Below the pieces are notes generated by a model. It saw nothing but the letters and a program-made list of their open reading frames with translations, made no database searches and was not told the DNA's origin. 33,943 bases of DNA from Sanguibacter inulinus (lineage in GTDB: Bacteria > Actinomycetota > Actinomycetes > Actinomycetales > Cellulomonadaceae). Where the stretch lies: contig NZ_JACBYE010000048.1 of the NCBI RefSeq assembly GCF_013415325.1, positions 1 through 33,943 of the forward strand. The letters run 5' to 3'. Each line of letters begins with the position of its first letter. Position 1 is the first letter of the stretch. Shown here piece by piece: positions 15,430 to 24,751 of the stretch. Position numbers and translations under genes: made by a program.

Positions 15430-16338
15430 TCAGGAGGTGACGTCGGCCGTGGTGAACCTGCTCCAGGCGAGGGTCCCGAAGATCGCGACCCACGCGGCTT
15501 GCACAGCCAACCCCTGTCCGAGCGTCGAGTAGTCGACGTCCAGACGCATGAACTCCCCGAAGTCGAGCCAGTGGAAGGTCAGCAGGCCACCGTGGATGGC
15601 CGTGAGCTGGGGCAGCGCGCTGAGGACCGTGCTGACCACGGGCACCACGATGGTCGCGGCCATCGCCGCCACAGGCACCTCGGTGAGGGTCGAGAAGAAG
15701 AGCCCGACGGCGACGAGCCCGGTGAGGGAGAGGATCACGTAGGCGGTGATCCCGAGGGTGCGCAGGAGTCCGTCGGCCGTCGAGACCCTGTCCCCGGAGA
15801 GCAGTGTGACGTCGCCGAAGCCGAAGAAGATGCCCCCCACGACGAGGCCCACGACCGCGATGGTCAGGACAGCGGCTGCGGCGAAGGTCAGACCTCCGAC
15901 GGCCTTGACCAGGAGCATCCGCGTCCTGGGCACGGGCGTGACCAGCAGGTAGCGCAGCGTCCCCGCCTGGGCCTCTCCCGCGATCGCGTCGCCCGAGACG
16001 ATCGCGACGGTCAGCGGCAGCAGCAGCGGCAGGCAGCTGAAGAGCGAGGTGAGGACGAGGAAGAGCCCGTTGCTCGTGATCTTCTGCAAGAAGGGTGGGC
16101 CCTGCCCGGCGATCGCGGTGTCCTGCGTGATGAGGACGACCACGCCGATGATGATGGGGATGAGCCCCAGGCCGGCCAGCAGGACCAGGTTCCGCTTGCG
16201 ACCGAAGACGAGCCTCAGCTCGCTGCGGAGCAGGCGACCCGTCGCGCCGCGACGCTGAGCCGTCGAGGCGGCGTCGTCGTGCTCGACGGGGCGGGCGGCC
16301 CTGGGGCGGTCTGCGGCGAGCGTGTCAGCGGGCGACAT
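15430..16338 (-). CDS. ABC-2 type transporter permease
   Basis: 302 residues, ATG preceded by GGAGAGGG. After a ~40-residue cytosolic lead come six hydrophobic segments (LVLLAGLGLIPIIIGVVVLI; FLVLTSLFSCLPLLLPLTVAIV; the ~150 region AAAAVLTIAVVGLVVGGIFF; AYVILSLTGLVAVGLFF; VAAMAATIVVPVVSTVL; and a final one near 285). The typical GEAQAGTLRYLLVTPVPR loop follows the second helix and is the coupling region of ABC-2 exporters. It overlaps the upstream ATPase gene by 14 bases, so the two are co-translated and form one exporter. The substrate is unknown; gene order with a LolA-like protein and a two-component system points to envelope stress or export. Confidence 0.93.
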   Translation of the reverse strand: MSPADTLAADRPRAARPVEHDDAASTAQRRGATGRLLRSELRLVFGRKRNLVLLAGLGLIPIIIGVVVLITQDTAIAGQGPPFLQKITSNGLFLVLTSLFSCLPLLLPLTVAIVSGDAIAGEAQAGTLRYLLVTPVPRTRMLLVKAVGGLTFAAAAVLTIAVVGLVVGGIFFGFGDVTLLSGDRVSTADGLLRTLGITAYVILSLTGLVAVGLFFSTLTEVPVAAMAATIVVPVVSTVLSALPQLTAIHGGLLTFHWLDFGEFMRLDVDYSTLGQGLAVQAAWVAIFGTLAWSRFTTADVTS

Positions 16339-17446
16339 CGAATCCCTCTCCGGTGAGGCGCACGAAGACGCTCTCGAGGCTCGGGCGGTGGACCTCGAGG
16401 CCGAGGAGGTCGACCCCTGCGTGGACGAGCGCGACGGAGACCCGCTCGGGTGGGACGTCGCCCAGGGCGGCGGTGATCGTGGTGCCGGCGACCTCGGGGG
16501 CGGTGAGCCCGAGGCCCGTGAGCACCTCGACGGCGGACCCGCGGTGGTCGGGGGAGGTCGTGACGACCACGACGGTCTCGTGAGCCTCAGTCACGGTCTC
16601 GCGCGGACCCTGGAGCACGAGGTTGCCCCGGCTCATGATCCCGATGTGCGTGCAGACCTGCTCGATCTCGGTCAGCAGGTGCGAGGACACCAGGACGGTT
16701 GTCCCGGCGTCGGCGAGCTCACGGACGAGGTGCCGCACCTCACGGGTGCCCTGCGGGTCGAGCCCGTTGGTGGGCTCGTCGAGGATCAGCAGGTCCCGGG
16801 GACGCAAGAGCGCTGCGGCCAGGCCGAGGCGCTGCTTCATGCCGAGTGAGTACTGCCTGTACGGCTTGGCGGCGGCCGCACCGAGACCCAGGCGCGCGAG
16901 CGCCGCGTCGATGCGCGCCTTCCGGGTGGACCTGCGGGTCGTCCCGTCGGCCGCGTCGAGGCGCTCGAGGTTCGCGCGGCCGCTGAGGTACGGGTGGAAG
17001 GCCGGACCCTCGACCAGCGCTCCGACGCGGGGCAGGACCGTCGCGCTCGCGGTCGGCATGCGCTCCCCGAGCAGCTCGGCGTAGCCGTCGGAGGGTCCGA
17101 CGAGGCCGAGGAGCATCCGGATGGTGGTGGTCTTGCCGGAGCCGTTGGGGCCGAGGAAGCCGTACACGGCCCCGCGAGGCACCTCGATGTTCACCTTCGA
17201 GACGGCGACCTGCCCGGACCGGAACTGCTTGGTGAGGTCGTGGGTGCGGATCGCGAGGTCGGTCTGGCTCCCCTGCCCGGCGCCCGCAGCAGGTGCGTCG
17301 TCGCTGCGACGACCGTGGAGGTTGCCTGTGGGGGAGGTCCGGGCTGTCGGGAGGCCGGGCTGGGGCACGGCAGATGCCGGCACCGACGCCGAGGGGGCGG
17401 TCGTCGGTGCCGGCATCGCCGTCTCGCCGGAGGCGGGAGCTGTCAC
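16325..17446 (-). CDS. ABC transporter ATP-binding protein (exporter)
   Basis: 373 residues. The GTG at 17446-17444 overlaps the TGA of the upstream gene by 4 bases (GTGA), which fixes the start despite an ~65-residue low-complexity Pro/Ala/Thr N-terminus. The ATPase domain has Walker A GPNGSGKTT, a Q-loop region, signature YSLGMKQR, Walker B LLILDEPTNGLDP and the switch His in SSH. The C-terminal ~90 residues form the accessory domain usual in drug/lantibiotic-type ABC-2 exporters. It powers the permease encoded next. The extended N-terminal tail is unusual; most relatives start about 10 residues before the DLTKQF-type strand. Confidence 0.95.
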   Translation of the reverse strand: MTAPASGETAMPAPTTAPSASVPASAVPQPGLPTARTSPTGNLHGRRSDDAPAAGAGQGSQTDLAIRTHDLTKQFRSGQVAVSKVNIEVPRGAVYGFLGPNGSGKTTTIRMLLGLVGPSDGYAELLGERMPTASATVLPRVGALVEGPAFHPYLSGRANLERLDAADGTTRRSTRKARIDAALARLGLGAAAAKPYRQYSLGMKQRLGLAAALLRPRDLLILDEPTNGLDPQGTREVRHLVRELADAGTTVLVSSHLLTEIEQVCTHIGIMSRGNLVLQGPRETVTEAHETVVVVTTSPDHRGSAVEVLTGLGLTAPEVAGTTITAALGDVPPERVSVALVHAGVDLLGLEVHRPSLESVFVRLTGEGFDVAR

Positions 17447-18675
17447 CGGGCCAGGGCCTGGAGAGTCTCGGCCGGGACCGCGCCGGCGTAGATGCGGCCG
17501 TCGTCGGTCAGCAGGACGGTGAGGAGAGACGAGGTGATGAGCTGGCCCTCAGGGACGTCGGTCGTCAGCTGGTCGAGCAGCGCCTGCGGGTCGAGCGTCG
17601 TCATGTCAGCACGGTCGCTCGAGTCGCCGAGGAGGTCGGTCATCAGCTCGTCGGTGCTCTCCGACCCGAAGGTGCCCTCGAGGCCTGAGCGCAGCTCTTC
17701 TTCAGGGACGTCGCCGGACAGCAGTGTCGCGAGGTCGACGTCGGTCAGCTCGACGACGGATTCCCAGCCTGTGCCGATGACCCGGGTGCCGGGCGCTCCT
17801 TCGGGGACGGTCTTCGAGCCGGGCTCGGGGAGCGCCTCGGGCAGCGGGACCACGACGTCGCGGGTGGTCGCCCCGGGCGGCGGGGTGAAGTCGAAGACCG
17901 TCGGGTCGACGGCGTCGAAGGAGACGTCGGTGAAGGCGATCTCGACGGCCGGTGTCACTGTGTCCTGGGTGCTCCACACCTGGGCACGGAGCGGGACGGA
18001 GGTCTCGGCGTCGACGGCGAGCAGGACCCTGCCGACCAGGGTGCCGTCGGTGTCGGGGGTGAGACCGATCTGGTAGGCGTCCCGCCCGGCGACCTGGGTC
18101 GCGGGACCGACGGTCACCTCGGAGGTCTCGTCTGCGGCGGCGAGCGCCTGCTCGGCGACGGCCTGCGGAGTGGGCAGGTCGCCGACGACGGCCGGGTCGA
18201 GGTCCTTGACGGAGGCGCTCAGCTCGTCGAGGGCAGCCTGGTCCTCGGGGGCGACGGCGTAGTGGACGGCCTCGTCGTCGCTGCTCGAGTAGGTCCACGC
18301 GGACCCGCCGTCGGTGACGACCGTGTACTCGGAGAGGTCGCCGAGGAGGGACGACCGAGCCTTGCCCTCGCCGTCGCTCCAGACCCGCACGGTCGAGGAG
18401 CCGCCGAGCAGGTCGAGCGGCCCGGCGCCCTGCACCTGCGCGAGGTTGAGGTCGGGGAGGCCGAGGCGGGTCGTCATGACGACTGTGCCCGAGACCGGGA
18501 CAGGCTCGGCCGAGGCGATCCTGTCGACCAGCTCGGCTGCGGTGATCTCGCCGAGGTCGGGGGTGTCGGTCGACGCGAGCGCCGACGGGAGCGTGAAGGC
18601 GCCCGCGACGACAGCCGCGGTCACCACAGGGACGCCCCAGCGGGCGCGGTTCGAGAGTGCACGTCGAGTAGCCAT
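17443..18675 (-). CDS. Exported LolA/RseB-like protein
   Basis: 410 residues from ATG 18675; a GTG nine bases upstream is an alternative. An N-terminal membrane segment/signal peptide (WGVPVVTAAVVAGAFTLPSALA, about 13-34) lacks a lipobox. The region from ~45 to ~260 has the pattern of the LolA-like/DUF2092 fold: a short helix AAELVDRIASAEPVPVSG, then long strands such as GSSTVRVWSDGEGKARSSLL, YTVVTDGGSAWTYSS and DAYQIGLTPD, ending in FDFTPPPGA. LolA-like folds bind lipid chains or sense envelope damage. The acidic C-terminal ~120 residues (the LLSGDVPEEEL region) are not part of that fold. It is the first gene of the exporter operon, so it may deliver or sense the exported lipid; that role is inferred. 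Confidence 0.8.
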   Translation of the reverse strand: MATRRALSNRARWGVPVVTAAVVAGAFTLPSALASTDTPDLGEITAAELVDRIASAEPVPVSGTVVMTTRLGLPDLNLAQVQGAGPLDLLGGSSTVRVWSDGEGKARSSLLGDLSEYTVVTDGGSAWTYSSSDDEAVHYAVAPEDQAALDELSASVKDLDPAVVGDLPTPQAVAEQALAAADETSEVTVGPATQVAGRDAYQIGLTPDTDGTLVGRVLLAVDAETSVPLRAQVWSTQDTVTPAVEIAFTDVSFDAVDPTVFDFTPPPGATTRDVVVPLPEALPEPGSKTVPEGAPGTRVIGTGWESVVELTDVDLATLLSGDVPEEELRSGLEGTFGSESTDELMTDLLGDSSDRADMTTLDPQALLDQLTTDVPEGQLITSSLLTVLLTDDGRIYAGAVPAETLQALAR

Positions 18676-18770
18676 GGACCACACTCTGCCGGAGCGTTGC
18701 TGTGGGGACGCTGAGAGGCTCTGTGGACGACGTGACGCACGTCTGCGCCGCGGCTGCCATGCTGGTCGGC

Positions 18771-19424
18771 ATGCGCATCCTGGTGGTCGACGACGAGGTC
18801 GTGATGAGCCGCGCCCTGACCCGTGGGCTCACCGCCGAGGGCTTCGCGGTCGACGTCGCTCACGACGGTCAGACCGGCCTCGACCTGGCCCGCGAGGGTG
18901 CCTACGACGCCGTCGTCCTCGACATCATGCTCCCCGTGCGCTCCGGCTACGACGTGCTCCAGACGCTGCGTGCCGAAGAGGTCTGGACACCGGTCCTGCT
19001 GCTGAGCGCCAAGGACGGGGACCACGACGTGGCCGACGGCCTCGACGTCGGCGCAGACGACTACCTCACCAAGCCGTTCGCCTTCGTCGTGCTGGTCGCG
19101 AGGCTGCGGGCGCTGCTGCGGCGTGGCGCCGTCCCACGGCCAGTCGTCCTCGTCGCGGGGGAGGTCAGCCTCGACCCGGCGAGCCACGTGGTCACCCGCC
19201 GCGGTACGCCCGTCCAGGTCACGGCGCGCGAGTTCGCCCTGCTCGAGTACCTGATGCGACGGCCCGGGCAGGTGGTCGGCAAGGTCGAGCTCCGCGACCA
19301 CGTCTGGGACGGCGACGGCGAAGACCTCAACGTCGTCGAGGTGTACGTCGGGTACCTGCGCCGCAAGCTCGGCCGCGACGTCGTGGCCACGGTCCGCGGC
19401 GCCGGCTACCGCGTCGACGGATGA
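18771..19424 (+). CDS. OmpR-family response regulator
   Basis: 217 residues. I chose ATG 18771 because MRILVVDDE is the family N-terminus. The receiver domain has the acidic pair D7-D8, phosphoacceptor Asp51 (VVLDIMLP), the Ser/Thr in LLLSAKD and Lys in LTKPF. A winged-helix domain follows from ~125 (LTAREFALLEYLMRRPGQVVGKVEL; VEVYVGYLRRKLGRD; VRGAGYRVDG), with Ala in place of the initial Arg of some relatives. It overlaps the kinase gene by ATGA. It is divergent from the LolA-like/ABC exporter operon across a 95-bp spacer, so control of that operon is the natural inference. CATGCT seven bases before the ATG could be its -10. Confidence 0.96.
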   Translation: MRILVVDDEVVMSRALTRGLTAEGFAVDVAHDGQTGLDLAREGAYDAVVLDIMLPVRSGYDVLQTLRAEEVWTPVLLLSAKDGDHDVADGLDVGADDYLTKPFAFVVLVARLRALLRRGAVPRPVVLVAGEVSLDPASHVVTRRGTPVQVTAREFALLEYLMRRPGQVVGKVELRDHVWDGDGEDLNVVEVYVGYLRRKLGRDVVATVRGAGYRVDG

Positions 19425-20890
19425 CCCCGGGACCAGCGGGCCGCCGCAGGATCTTCCGGGGAGACGGACGCACAGGGGTGCGGCCGTGGTCGTCGTGGTC
19501 GCTGCGCCTGCGGCTGACGATCGTCGCGGCGGGCCTCTTCGCGGTGGCACTCGCGCTCGGCGCGACCCTCCTGTCGATGGTCGTCTCGAGCAGCCGCGTC
19601 GCCGCCCTCGACGAGCTCGTGCGGGCGAGCGTGACGACAGTCGGGCAGCTCGCCACGAGCGACCAGCTGCCCGCGGTCCTGCCCGCGACCGAGCCGGGCG
19701 AGGTCACCCAGCTGCTCGACGCCGACGGCCTCGTGCTCGCGACCTCGGCGAGCGGCAGCCGCACGCTCGCCGTCGTCCCGGGCTCGGTGCTCGACGACGC
19801 CGAGCGCCCGGCGGCCGACACCCCTGCCCAGGACAGCAGCAGACTGGCCGAGCCGGTGTTCGTGACGACGGACCGCAGCGCCTACGCCGGTGGGCTGGTC
19901 CGCGCCGCGGTGCTGCCCGTCGAGTGGCGCGGGGAGCCCGCCTGGGCGGTCAGCGCCCTGCCGCTGCGGGAGGTCGAGGGGGTGGTCTCCGCGCTGCGCG
20001 TCTCGCTCGGCGCCGTCGTCCCGCTCCTCACCGTGGCCCTCGGGGGGCTCGTCTGGGCGCTGCTCGGACGAGCCCTGCGCCCTGTCGAAGAGCTCCGGCG
20101 CGGAGCCGAGCTCGTCACGGCCCGCGGCGGTCCGGGCTCCCTGCCCGTCCCGGGAGCCGGGGGAGACGAGCTCGGGGCGCTCGCCCGCACGCTCAACGAC
20201 ATGCTCGACAGGCTCGAGTCCTCGGCCGCCCGCCAGCGCGCCTTCGTCGCCGACGCCGCGCACGAGCTGAGGTCACCCGTCGCCGCGCTGCGGGTCAGCG
20301 TCGAGATCGCGCAGGAGCACCCGGAGGCCTACACGGCCGCCGAGCTCGCCGACGACCTCGCCTCGGAGGTGCAGCGGCTCGACAGGCTCGTCGACGACCT
20401 CCTCGTGCTCGCTCGGCTCGGTGCCACGACCTCACGGCGGGAGCCGGTCGACCTGCGCGAGCTCGTCGACGGCGTCGTCCCGGGCAGCGTGCTCGCCGCC
20501 GGGGCGTCTAGACCCGCAGGGTCCCCGGTGCCCCGGGTCGAGACCACTGGCGCAGGGACAGCGGCGACAGACCCGTCGGCCTCCGGGAGGGTCGTCCGCA
20601 ACCTGGTCGACAACGCTCTCCGGCACGCCTCGACGCGCGTGCTGGTCCACGTCTCCGACGGGGAGGTCGTCGTCGTCGACGACGGGCCGGGGATCGCCGC
20701 AGGCGACCGCGAACGGGTCTTCGAGCGCTTCACACGGCTCGAGGACGGACGCCAGCGAGACGCCGGAGGCTCGGGCCTGGGGCTGTCGATCGCGCGGGAG
20801 GTGACCCGTGAGCTCGGAGGGGACGTCCGTCTCGACGAGGCTCCGGGCGGCGGGGTACGCGCCACGGTCTCGCTGCCGCACGAGGCCTGA
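19421..20890 (+). CDS. Membrane sensor histidine kinase
   Basis: 489 residues; the ATG overlaps the response regulator stop by 4 bases. Two membrane helices (about 30-56 and 190-215) bracket a ~130-residue extracellular sensor domain. HAMP and dimerisation segments follow, with the H-box FVADAAHELRSPVAALRVS (His281). The ATPase domain has N-box NLVDNALRHAS, G1 VVDDGPGIAAGD, F-box RVFERF and G2 GGSGLGLSIAREV. All catalytic elements are intact, so it should phosphorylate Asp51 of its partner. The stop is only 6 bp from the stop of the convergent DUF2200 gene, leaving no room for a terminator between them. Confidence 0.96.
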   Translation: MTPGPAGRRRIFRGDGRTGVRPWSSWSLRLRLTIVAAGLFAVALALGATLLSMVVSSSRVAALDELVRASVTTVGQLATSDQLPAVLPATEPGEVTQLLDADGLVLATSASGSRTLAVVPGSVLDDAERPAADTPAQDSSRLAEPVFVTTDRSAYAGGLVRAAVLPVEWRGEPAWAVSALPLREVEGVVSALRVSLGAVVPLLTVALGGLVWALLGRALRPVEELRRGAELVTARGGPGSLPVPGAGGDELGALARTLNDMLDRLESSAARQRAFVADAAHELRSPVAALRVSVEIAQEHPEAYTAAELADDLASEVQRLDRLVDDLLVLARLGATTSRREPVDLRELVDGVVPGSVLAAGASRPAGSPVPRVETTGAGTAATDPSASGRVVRNLVDNALRHASTRVLVHVSDGEVVVVDDGPGIAAGDRERVFERFTRLEDGRQRDAGGSGLGLSIAREVTRELGGDVRLDEAPGGGVRATVSLPHEA

Positions 20891-20896
20891 GGCCGC

Positions 20897-21265
20897 TCAG
20901 ACGCTCGCGGTCCCGCTGCCCCGCAGGATCGACGTCATCTTCTTGCCGCGGGCGACCTCGTCGACCAGCTTGTCCATCCAGCGGATCTGCTGCATCAGCG
21001 GGTCTTCGACGTCTTCGACCCGCAGCCCGCAGATCACCCCCGTGATGAGCGAGGCGTCAGGGTTCATGCGTGGTGCCCGCGCGAAGAAGGTCTCCATGTC
21101 CGACCCGTCGGCGACGACCTCGGCGAGCCCAGTGTCGTCGTAGCCCGTCAGCCAGCGGATGACCGTGTCGACCTCCTCGCGGGTGTGGCCCTTGCGCTCC
21201 ACCTTGGTCACGTAGAGCGGGTAGATGCTCGCGAAGCTCGTGCTGAAGATCCTGTGCCCTGCCAT
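20897..21265 (-). CDS. DUF2200 family protein
   Basis: 122 residues. I chose ATG 21265, with AGGAGG six bases upstream; an in-frame ATG 45 bases further upstream adds only basic low-complexity sequence. It matches DUF2200 along its whole length: RIFSTSFASIYPLYVTKVERKGHTREEVD, VIRWLTGYDDTGL, METFFARAPRMNPDASLITGVICGLRVEDVEDPLMQQIRWMDKLVDE. The family is small, cytosolic and of unknown function. It is convergent with the kinase gene and divergent from serS. Confidence 0.93.
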   Translation of the reverse strand: MAGHRIFSTSFASIYPLYVTKVERKGHTREEVDTVIRWLTGYDDTGLAEVVADGSDMETFFARAPRMNPDASLITGVICGLRVEDVEDPLMQQIRWMDKLVDEVARGKKMTSILRGSGTASV

Positions 21266-21413
21266 GTGCTGCCTCCTCGTGCGCCCGCCGGTCGAGCGGT
21301 GCCCCGACACGCACCCGGCTCAGGTACCTGTCCAGCACGAGTCTGGCACCTCCGGCCCACTCACCGCACGGCCCCGCCGCCGGGCCGTGCGCGCAGCACG
21401 GAGCATCGGTCGC

Positions 21414-21419
21414 TAGGCT
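21414..21419 (+). promoter_or_regulatory. -10 box for a leaderless serS transcript
   Basis: TAGGCT, six bases before GTG 21426. There is no Shine-Dalgarno and no room for a T-box leader between this box and the start. Confidence 0.6.
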
Positions 21420-21425
21420 GTCCGG

Positions 21426-22709
21426 GTGATCGATCTGCGAGTGGTTCGCGACAACCCTGACCTCGTCCGTGCAAGCCAGGTGGCCCGAGGTGACGACCCT
21501 GCCCTCGTCGACCAGGTGCTCGACGCCGACTCCCGGCGCCGCGCCGCGCTGACGGAGTTCGAGCAGCTGCGCGCCGAGCAGAAGTCTCTCGGCAAGGACG
21601 TCGCCAAGGCGCAGGGCGACGAGCGCACGGCGCTGCTCGCCCGCACCAAGACGATCTCGGAGCAGGTCAAGGCCCTCCAGGCCGAGGCCGACGAGGCCGA
21701 CAAGACGCTGACCGAGCTCAGCCGCCGCATCGCCAACATCGTCGAGGGTGCCCCGGCCGGCGGCGAGGACGACTACGTCGTGCTCCGCACCGAGGGCACG
21801 ATCCGCGACTTCCAGGCCGAGTACGGCGCCGACTTCGTGCCGCGCGACCACCTCGACCTCGGCGAGCGCCTCAAGGCGATCGACACCGAGCGCGGCGCGA
21901 AGGTCTCGGGTGCCCGCTTCTACTACCTCACAGGCATCGGCGCGCGCCTCGAGCTCGCGCTGCTCAACGCCGCGATGGACCAGGCCTACGCCGCAGGGTT
22001 CACGCCGATGATCACCCCGACCCTCGTCAAGCCCGAGATCATGGCCGGCACGGGGTTCCTCGGCGCCCACGCGGACGAGATCTACCGCCTCGAGGCCGAC
22101 GACCTCTACCTCACCGGCACGAGCGAGGTGGCGCTCGCGGGCTACCACTCCGACGAGATCCTCGACCTCACCGCGGGCCCTCAGCGCTACGCGGGCTGGA
22201 GCGCCTGCTACCGCCGCGAGGCAGGCTCCTACGGCAAGGACACCCGCGGGATCATCCGCGTGCACCAGTTCCACAAGGTCGAGATGTTCAGCTACGTCCC
22301 CGTCGAGGAGGCTGCTGCGGAGCACGAGCGCCTGCTCGCCTGGGAGGAGCAGATGCTCGCCAAGGCCGAGCTCCCGTACCGCGTGATCGACACCGCAGCC
22401 GGCGACCTCGGGTCGAGCGCCGCCCGCAAGTTCGACTGCGAGGCGTGGCTCCCGACGCAGAACAGGTTCCTCGAGCTCACCTCGACGTCCAACTGCACCA
22501 CCTTCCAGGCGCGTCGCCTGGGCATCCGTGAGCGCACGGCCGCGGGCGACACCCGCCCCGTCGCGACCCTCAACGGGACGCTCGGCACCACACGCTGGAT
22601 CGTCGCGATCCTCGAGAACCACCAGCAGGCCGACGGCTCGGTCCGTGTCCCCGAGGGCCTGCGGCCCTACCTCGGCGGGCTCGAGGTCCTCGAGCCGGTC
22701 TCGGCATGA
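21426..22709 (+). CDS. serS: Seryl-tRNA synthetase
   Basis: 427 residues, GTG start. It charges tRNA-Ser with serine in the cytosol. The N-terminal coiled-coil arm that grips the tRNA runs ~30-105 ([20 protein letters not shown] through [19 protein letters not shown]). The class II catalytic core follows: motif 1 near 190 ([16 protein letters not shown]), the serine-binding TGTSEVAL, motif 2 [28 protein letters not shown], and motif 3 [20 protein letters not shown]. Motif 3 has the T-L-G-T-T-R form I recall from actinobacteria rather than the A-V-G-R form of enterobacteria. Its stop overlaps the HAD gene (ATGA), so it leads a three-gene unit with a HAD phosphatase and a LacI regulator. Confidence 0.98.
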   Translation: MIDLRVVRDNPDLVRASQVARGDDPALVDQVLDADSRRRAALTEFEQLRAEQKSLGKDVAKAQGDERTALLARTKTISEQVKALQAEADEADKTLTELSRRIANIVEGAPAGGEDDYVVLRTEGTIRDFQAEYGADFVPRDHLDLGERLKAIDTERGAKVSGARFYYLTGIGARLELALLNAAMDQAYAAGFTPMITPTLVKPEIMAGTGFLGAHADEIYRLEADDLYLTGTSEVALAGYHSDEILDLTAGPQRYAGWSACYRREAGSYGKDTRGIIRVHQFHKVEMFSYVPVEEAAAEHERLLAWEEQMLAKAELPYRVIDTAAGDLGSSAARKFDCEAWLPTQNRFLELTSTSNCTTFQARRLGIRERTAAGDTRPVATLNGTLGTTRWIVAILENHQQADGSVRVPEGLRPYLGGLEVLEPVSA

Positions 22710-23641
22710 CGCTCGACCTCGGTGGTGCCCCCGTCGGCGGCAGCCCCGTGCTGTCGCCCGGGGCGCCCGCCACCGAGGCGCTCACGGCGCAGGCCGCCGC
22801 CGAGGTCGCCCGGCGTGCGGCCGACGGGGCGTACCTCGTCGCCCTCGACGTCGACGGCACGCTCATGTCTTTCGACGAGTTCATCTCTGACGAGGTCCGC
22901 GAGTCGATCGCCGCGCTCCGCGACGCCGGTCACGAGGTGGTCATCGCGACGGGTCGCCCCCTCGTCGGTGCGCTGCCCGTGGCCCGTGAGCTCGGGATCG
23001 ACTCCGGCTGGGTGGTCTCGTCGAACGGCTCGGTCACCGCGCGCCTCGACCCGAGCCTGCCGGAGGGCTACGTGGTCGAGGAGGTCGTCCGCTTCGACCC
23101 CCGCCCGGCCCTCGCCGTGATGGCCGAGCACATGCCGTCGGCCCACATCGCGATCGAAGAGGTCGGCGTCGGGTTCTGGGTGACCGACGGCTTCCCCGCG
23201 CACGGGACCCACGGGCCGAGCACCGTGGTCACCCTCGACGACCTGAGCGGTCGTGACGCGATCCGTGTGGTCGTCTCCGAGGCGAGCACCCCGACGCGCG
23301 AGCTCGAGCAGCGCGTCGACGCGCTCGGCCTGGTCGCGACGTCGTTCTTCATCTCCGCCACGCGCTGGATGGACGTCGCACCGCGCGGGGTCACCAAGGC
23401 GTCGGCGCTCGAGCGCCTGCGGACGCTCTGCTCGGTCCCCGCTGATCGCACCGTCGCGATCGGGGACGGGGAGAACGACCTCGAGATGCTCGGCTGGGCG
23501 GCGCGCGGCGTCGCGATGGGCCACGCCGACGCCTCGGTGATCGCGGCGGCCGACGAGGTCACGCTGTCGATCGTCGACGACGGCGCGGTCCCCGTGCTCC
23601 GCAGCATCCTCGACCAGGGACGGGACCAGGCCGTGCCGTGA
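22706..23641 (+). CDS. HAD superfamily (Cof/HAD-IIB) phosphatase
   Basis: 311 residues, 4-base overlap with serS. After an ~40-residue lead come motif I DVDGTLMS (nucleophile Asp48, acid Asp50), motif II VVIATGR, the basic residue in GVTKASALE (motif III) and motif [14 protein letters not shown]2-type cap of ~100 residues sits between motifs II and III, as in Cof-type sugar-phosphate phosphatases. The substrate is unknown. A HAD phosphatase near serS is, as I recall, also found in mycobacteria. Its last codons overlap the LacI gene start (GTGA). Confidence 0.95.
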   Translation: MTLDLGGAPVGGSPVLSPGAPATEALTAQAAAEVARRAADGAYLVALDVDGTLMSFDEFISDEVRESIAALRDAGHEVVIATGRPLVGALPVARELGIDSGWVVSSNGSVTARLDPSLPEGYVVEEVVRFDPRPALAVMAEHMPSAHIAIEEVGVGFWVTDGFPAHGTHGPSTVVTLDDLSGRDAIRVVVSEASTPTRELEQRVDALGLVATSFFISATRWMDVAPRGVTKASALERLRTLCSVPADRTVAIGDGENDLEMLGWAARGVAMGHADASVIAAADEVTLSIVDDGAVPVLRSILDQGRDQAVP

Positions 23642-24705
23642 GCACCTCTCCGACGGTCCCTCGCCCCGGCGCTGTGGTGAGCATGGACGACGTCGCACGA
23701 GCAGCCGGCGTCTCGACGGCGACGGTCTCCCGCGCGCTCCGCGGGATGACCAGCGTGTCGGCGGCGACGCGCGAGCGCATCGAGGCTGTCGCGCGGCGGC
23801 TCGGCTATGTCGCGTCCCCCTCGGCCGCCAGCCTGGCCTCCGGGCGCACCCGCACCATCGGTCTGCTCACCCCGTGGGTCGACCGCTGGTTCTACGCGCA
23901 CGCGATCGACGGGGCCGAGCGTGCCCTGCGCGAGGTGGGCTTCGACGCGCTGCTCTACACCTTCGACCTCTCGCGCGACCAGTCTAGGCCGCGGGTCGAC
24001 CCGAGCGTGCTGCGCCGCAGGGTCGACGGGATCCTCGTGGTCGGCATGCCGCTCAGCAAGGAAGAGGTCACGTCGCTCGAGGCCCTCGACCTGCCTCTCG
24101 CCTTCATCGGGACAGGGCGCGACGACCACGTGACGGTCCGCCTCGACGACGACGCGGCCGGGCGCTGCGCGACCGAGCACCTGCTGGGGCTGGGCCACCG
24201 CCGGATCGGCCACATCACGGGACCGGCAGGGGTCGACCACTCGTGGTCCCCGCCCGTGGCCCGGCACGCCGCCTGGCGCGTGGCCCTCGAGGACGCGTGC
24301 GTCGCGGCCGAGCCCGGGTGGGCCGTCGACGGCGCCTTCGACGTCAACGGCGGGCGCGAGGCGGCCCACAGGCTGCTCGACACCCACCCCGAGATCACCG
24401 CGCTCTTCGCGGCCTCGGACGAGATGGCGATGGGAGCTGTGCTGGCCGCGCGCGAGCGCGGTCTCGACGTCCCGGGGCAGCTGTCGGTCATCGGCATCGA
24501 CGGTCACGACCTCGGCGAGCTCGTGGGCCTGACGACCGTCGCGCAGGACCCTGCACGGCAGGGAGCCGAGGCGGCCCGGCTGCTGCTCGCGGACATCGCG
24601 CTGTGGGCGACGCCCGGGGCGGAGCGGGTGTCAGGAGCCCTCCAGGTGCTGCACGCGACACACCTCGTCACCCGGTCGTCAACCGCCTCACCTCGGAAGA
24701 CGTGA
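23638..24705 (+). CDS. LacI-family transcriptional regulator
   Basis: 355 residues. The GTG at 23638 overlaps the HAD stop by 4 bases. The helix-turn-helix is at 15-37 (MDDVARAAGVSTATVSRALRG), followed by the hinge helix (SAASLASGRT), which inserts in the minor groove of a palindromic site. A periplasmic-binding-protein-like effector domain (about 65-345) ends the protein, with family-typical AMGAVLAARERGLDVPGQLSVIGIDGHD. It is placed directly before a sugar ABC importer whose promoter region carries a perfect palindrome, so it is very likely the local repressor, released by the imported sugar. Being the third gene of a serS unit, it should be made constitutively; I see no operator ahead of serS. 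Confidence 0.95.
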   Translation: MSTSPTVPRPGAVVSMDDVARAAGVSTATVSRALRGMTSVSAATRERIEAVARRLGYVASPSAASLASGRTRTIGLLTPWVDRWFYAHAIDGAERALREVGFDALLYTFDLSRDQSRPRVDPSVLRRRVDGILVVGMPLSKEEVTSLEALDLPLAFIGTGRDDHVTVRLDDDAAGRCATEHLLGLGHRRIGHITGPAGVDHSWSPPVARHAAWRVALEDACVAAEPGWAVDGAFDVNGGREAAHRLLDTHPEITALFAASDEMAMGAVLAARERGLDVPGQLSVIGIDGHDLGELVGLTTVAQDPARQGAEAARLLLADIALWATPGAERVSGALQVLHATHLVTRSSTASPRKT

Positions 24706-24729
24706 CGCAACTGTGACCTCGCAAGAGGG

Positions 24730-24743
24730 TGCGAGCGGTTGCG
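24730..24743. promoter_or_regulatory. Degenerate second LacI-type operator
   Basis: TGCGAGCGGTTGCG matches the perfect site's TGCAAGCGCTTGCA at 11 of 14 positions. Its centre is 23 bp upstream, about two helical turns. Confidence 0.4.
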
Positions 24744-24751
24744 CTCGGGCC

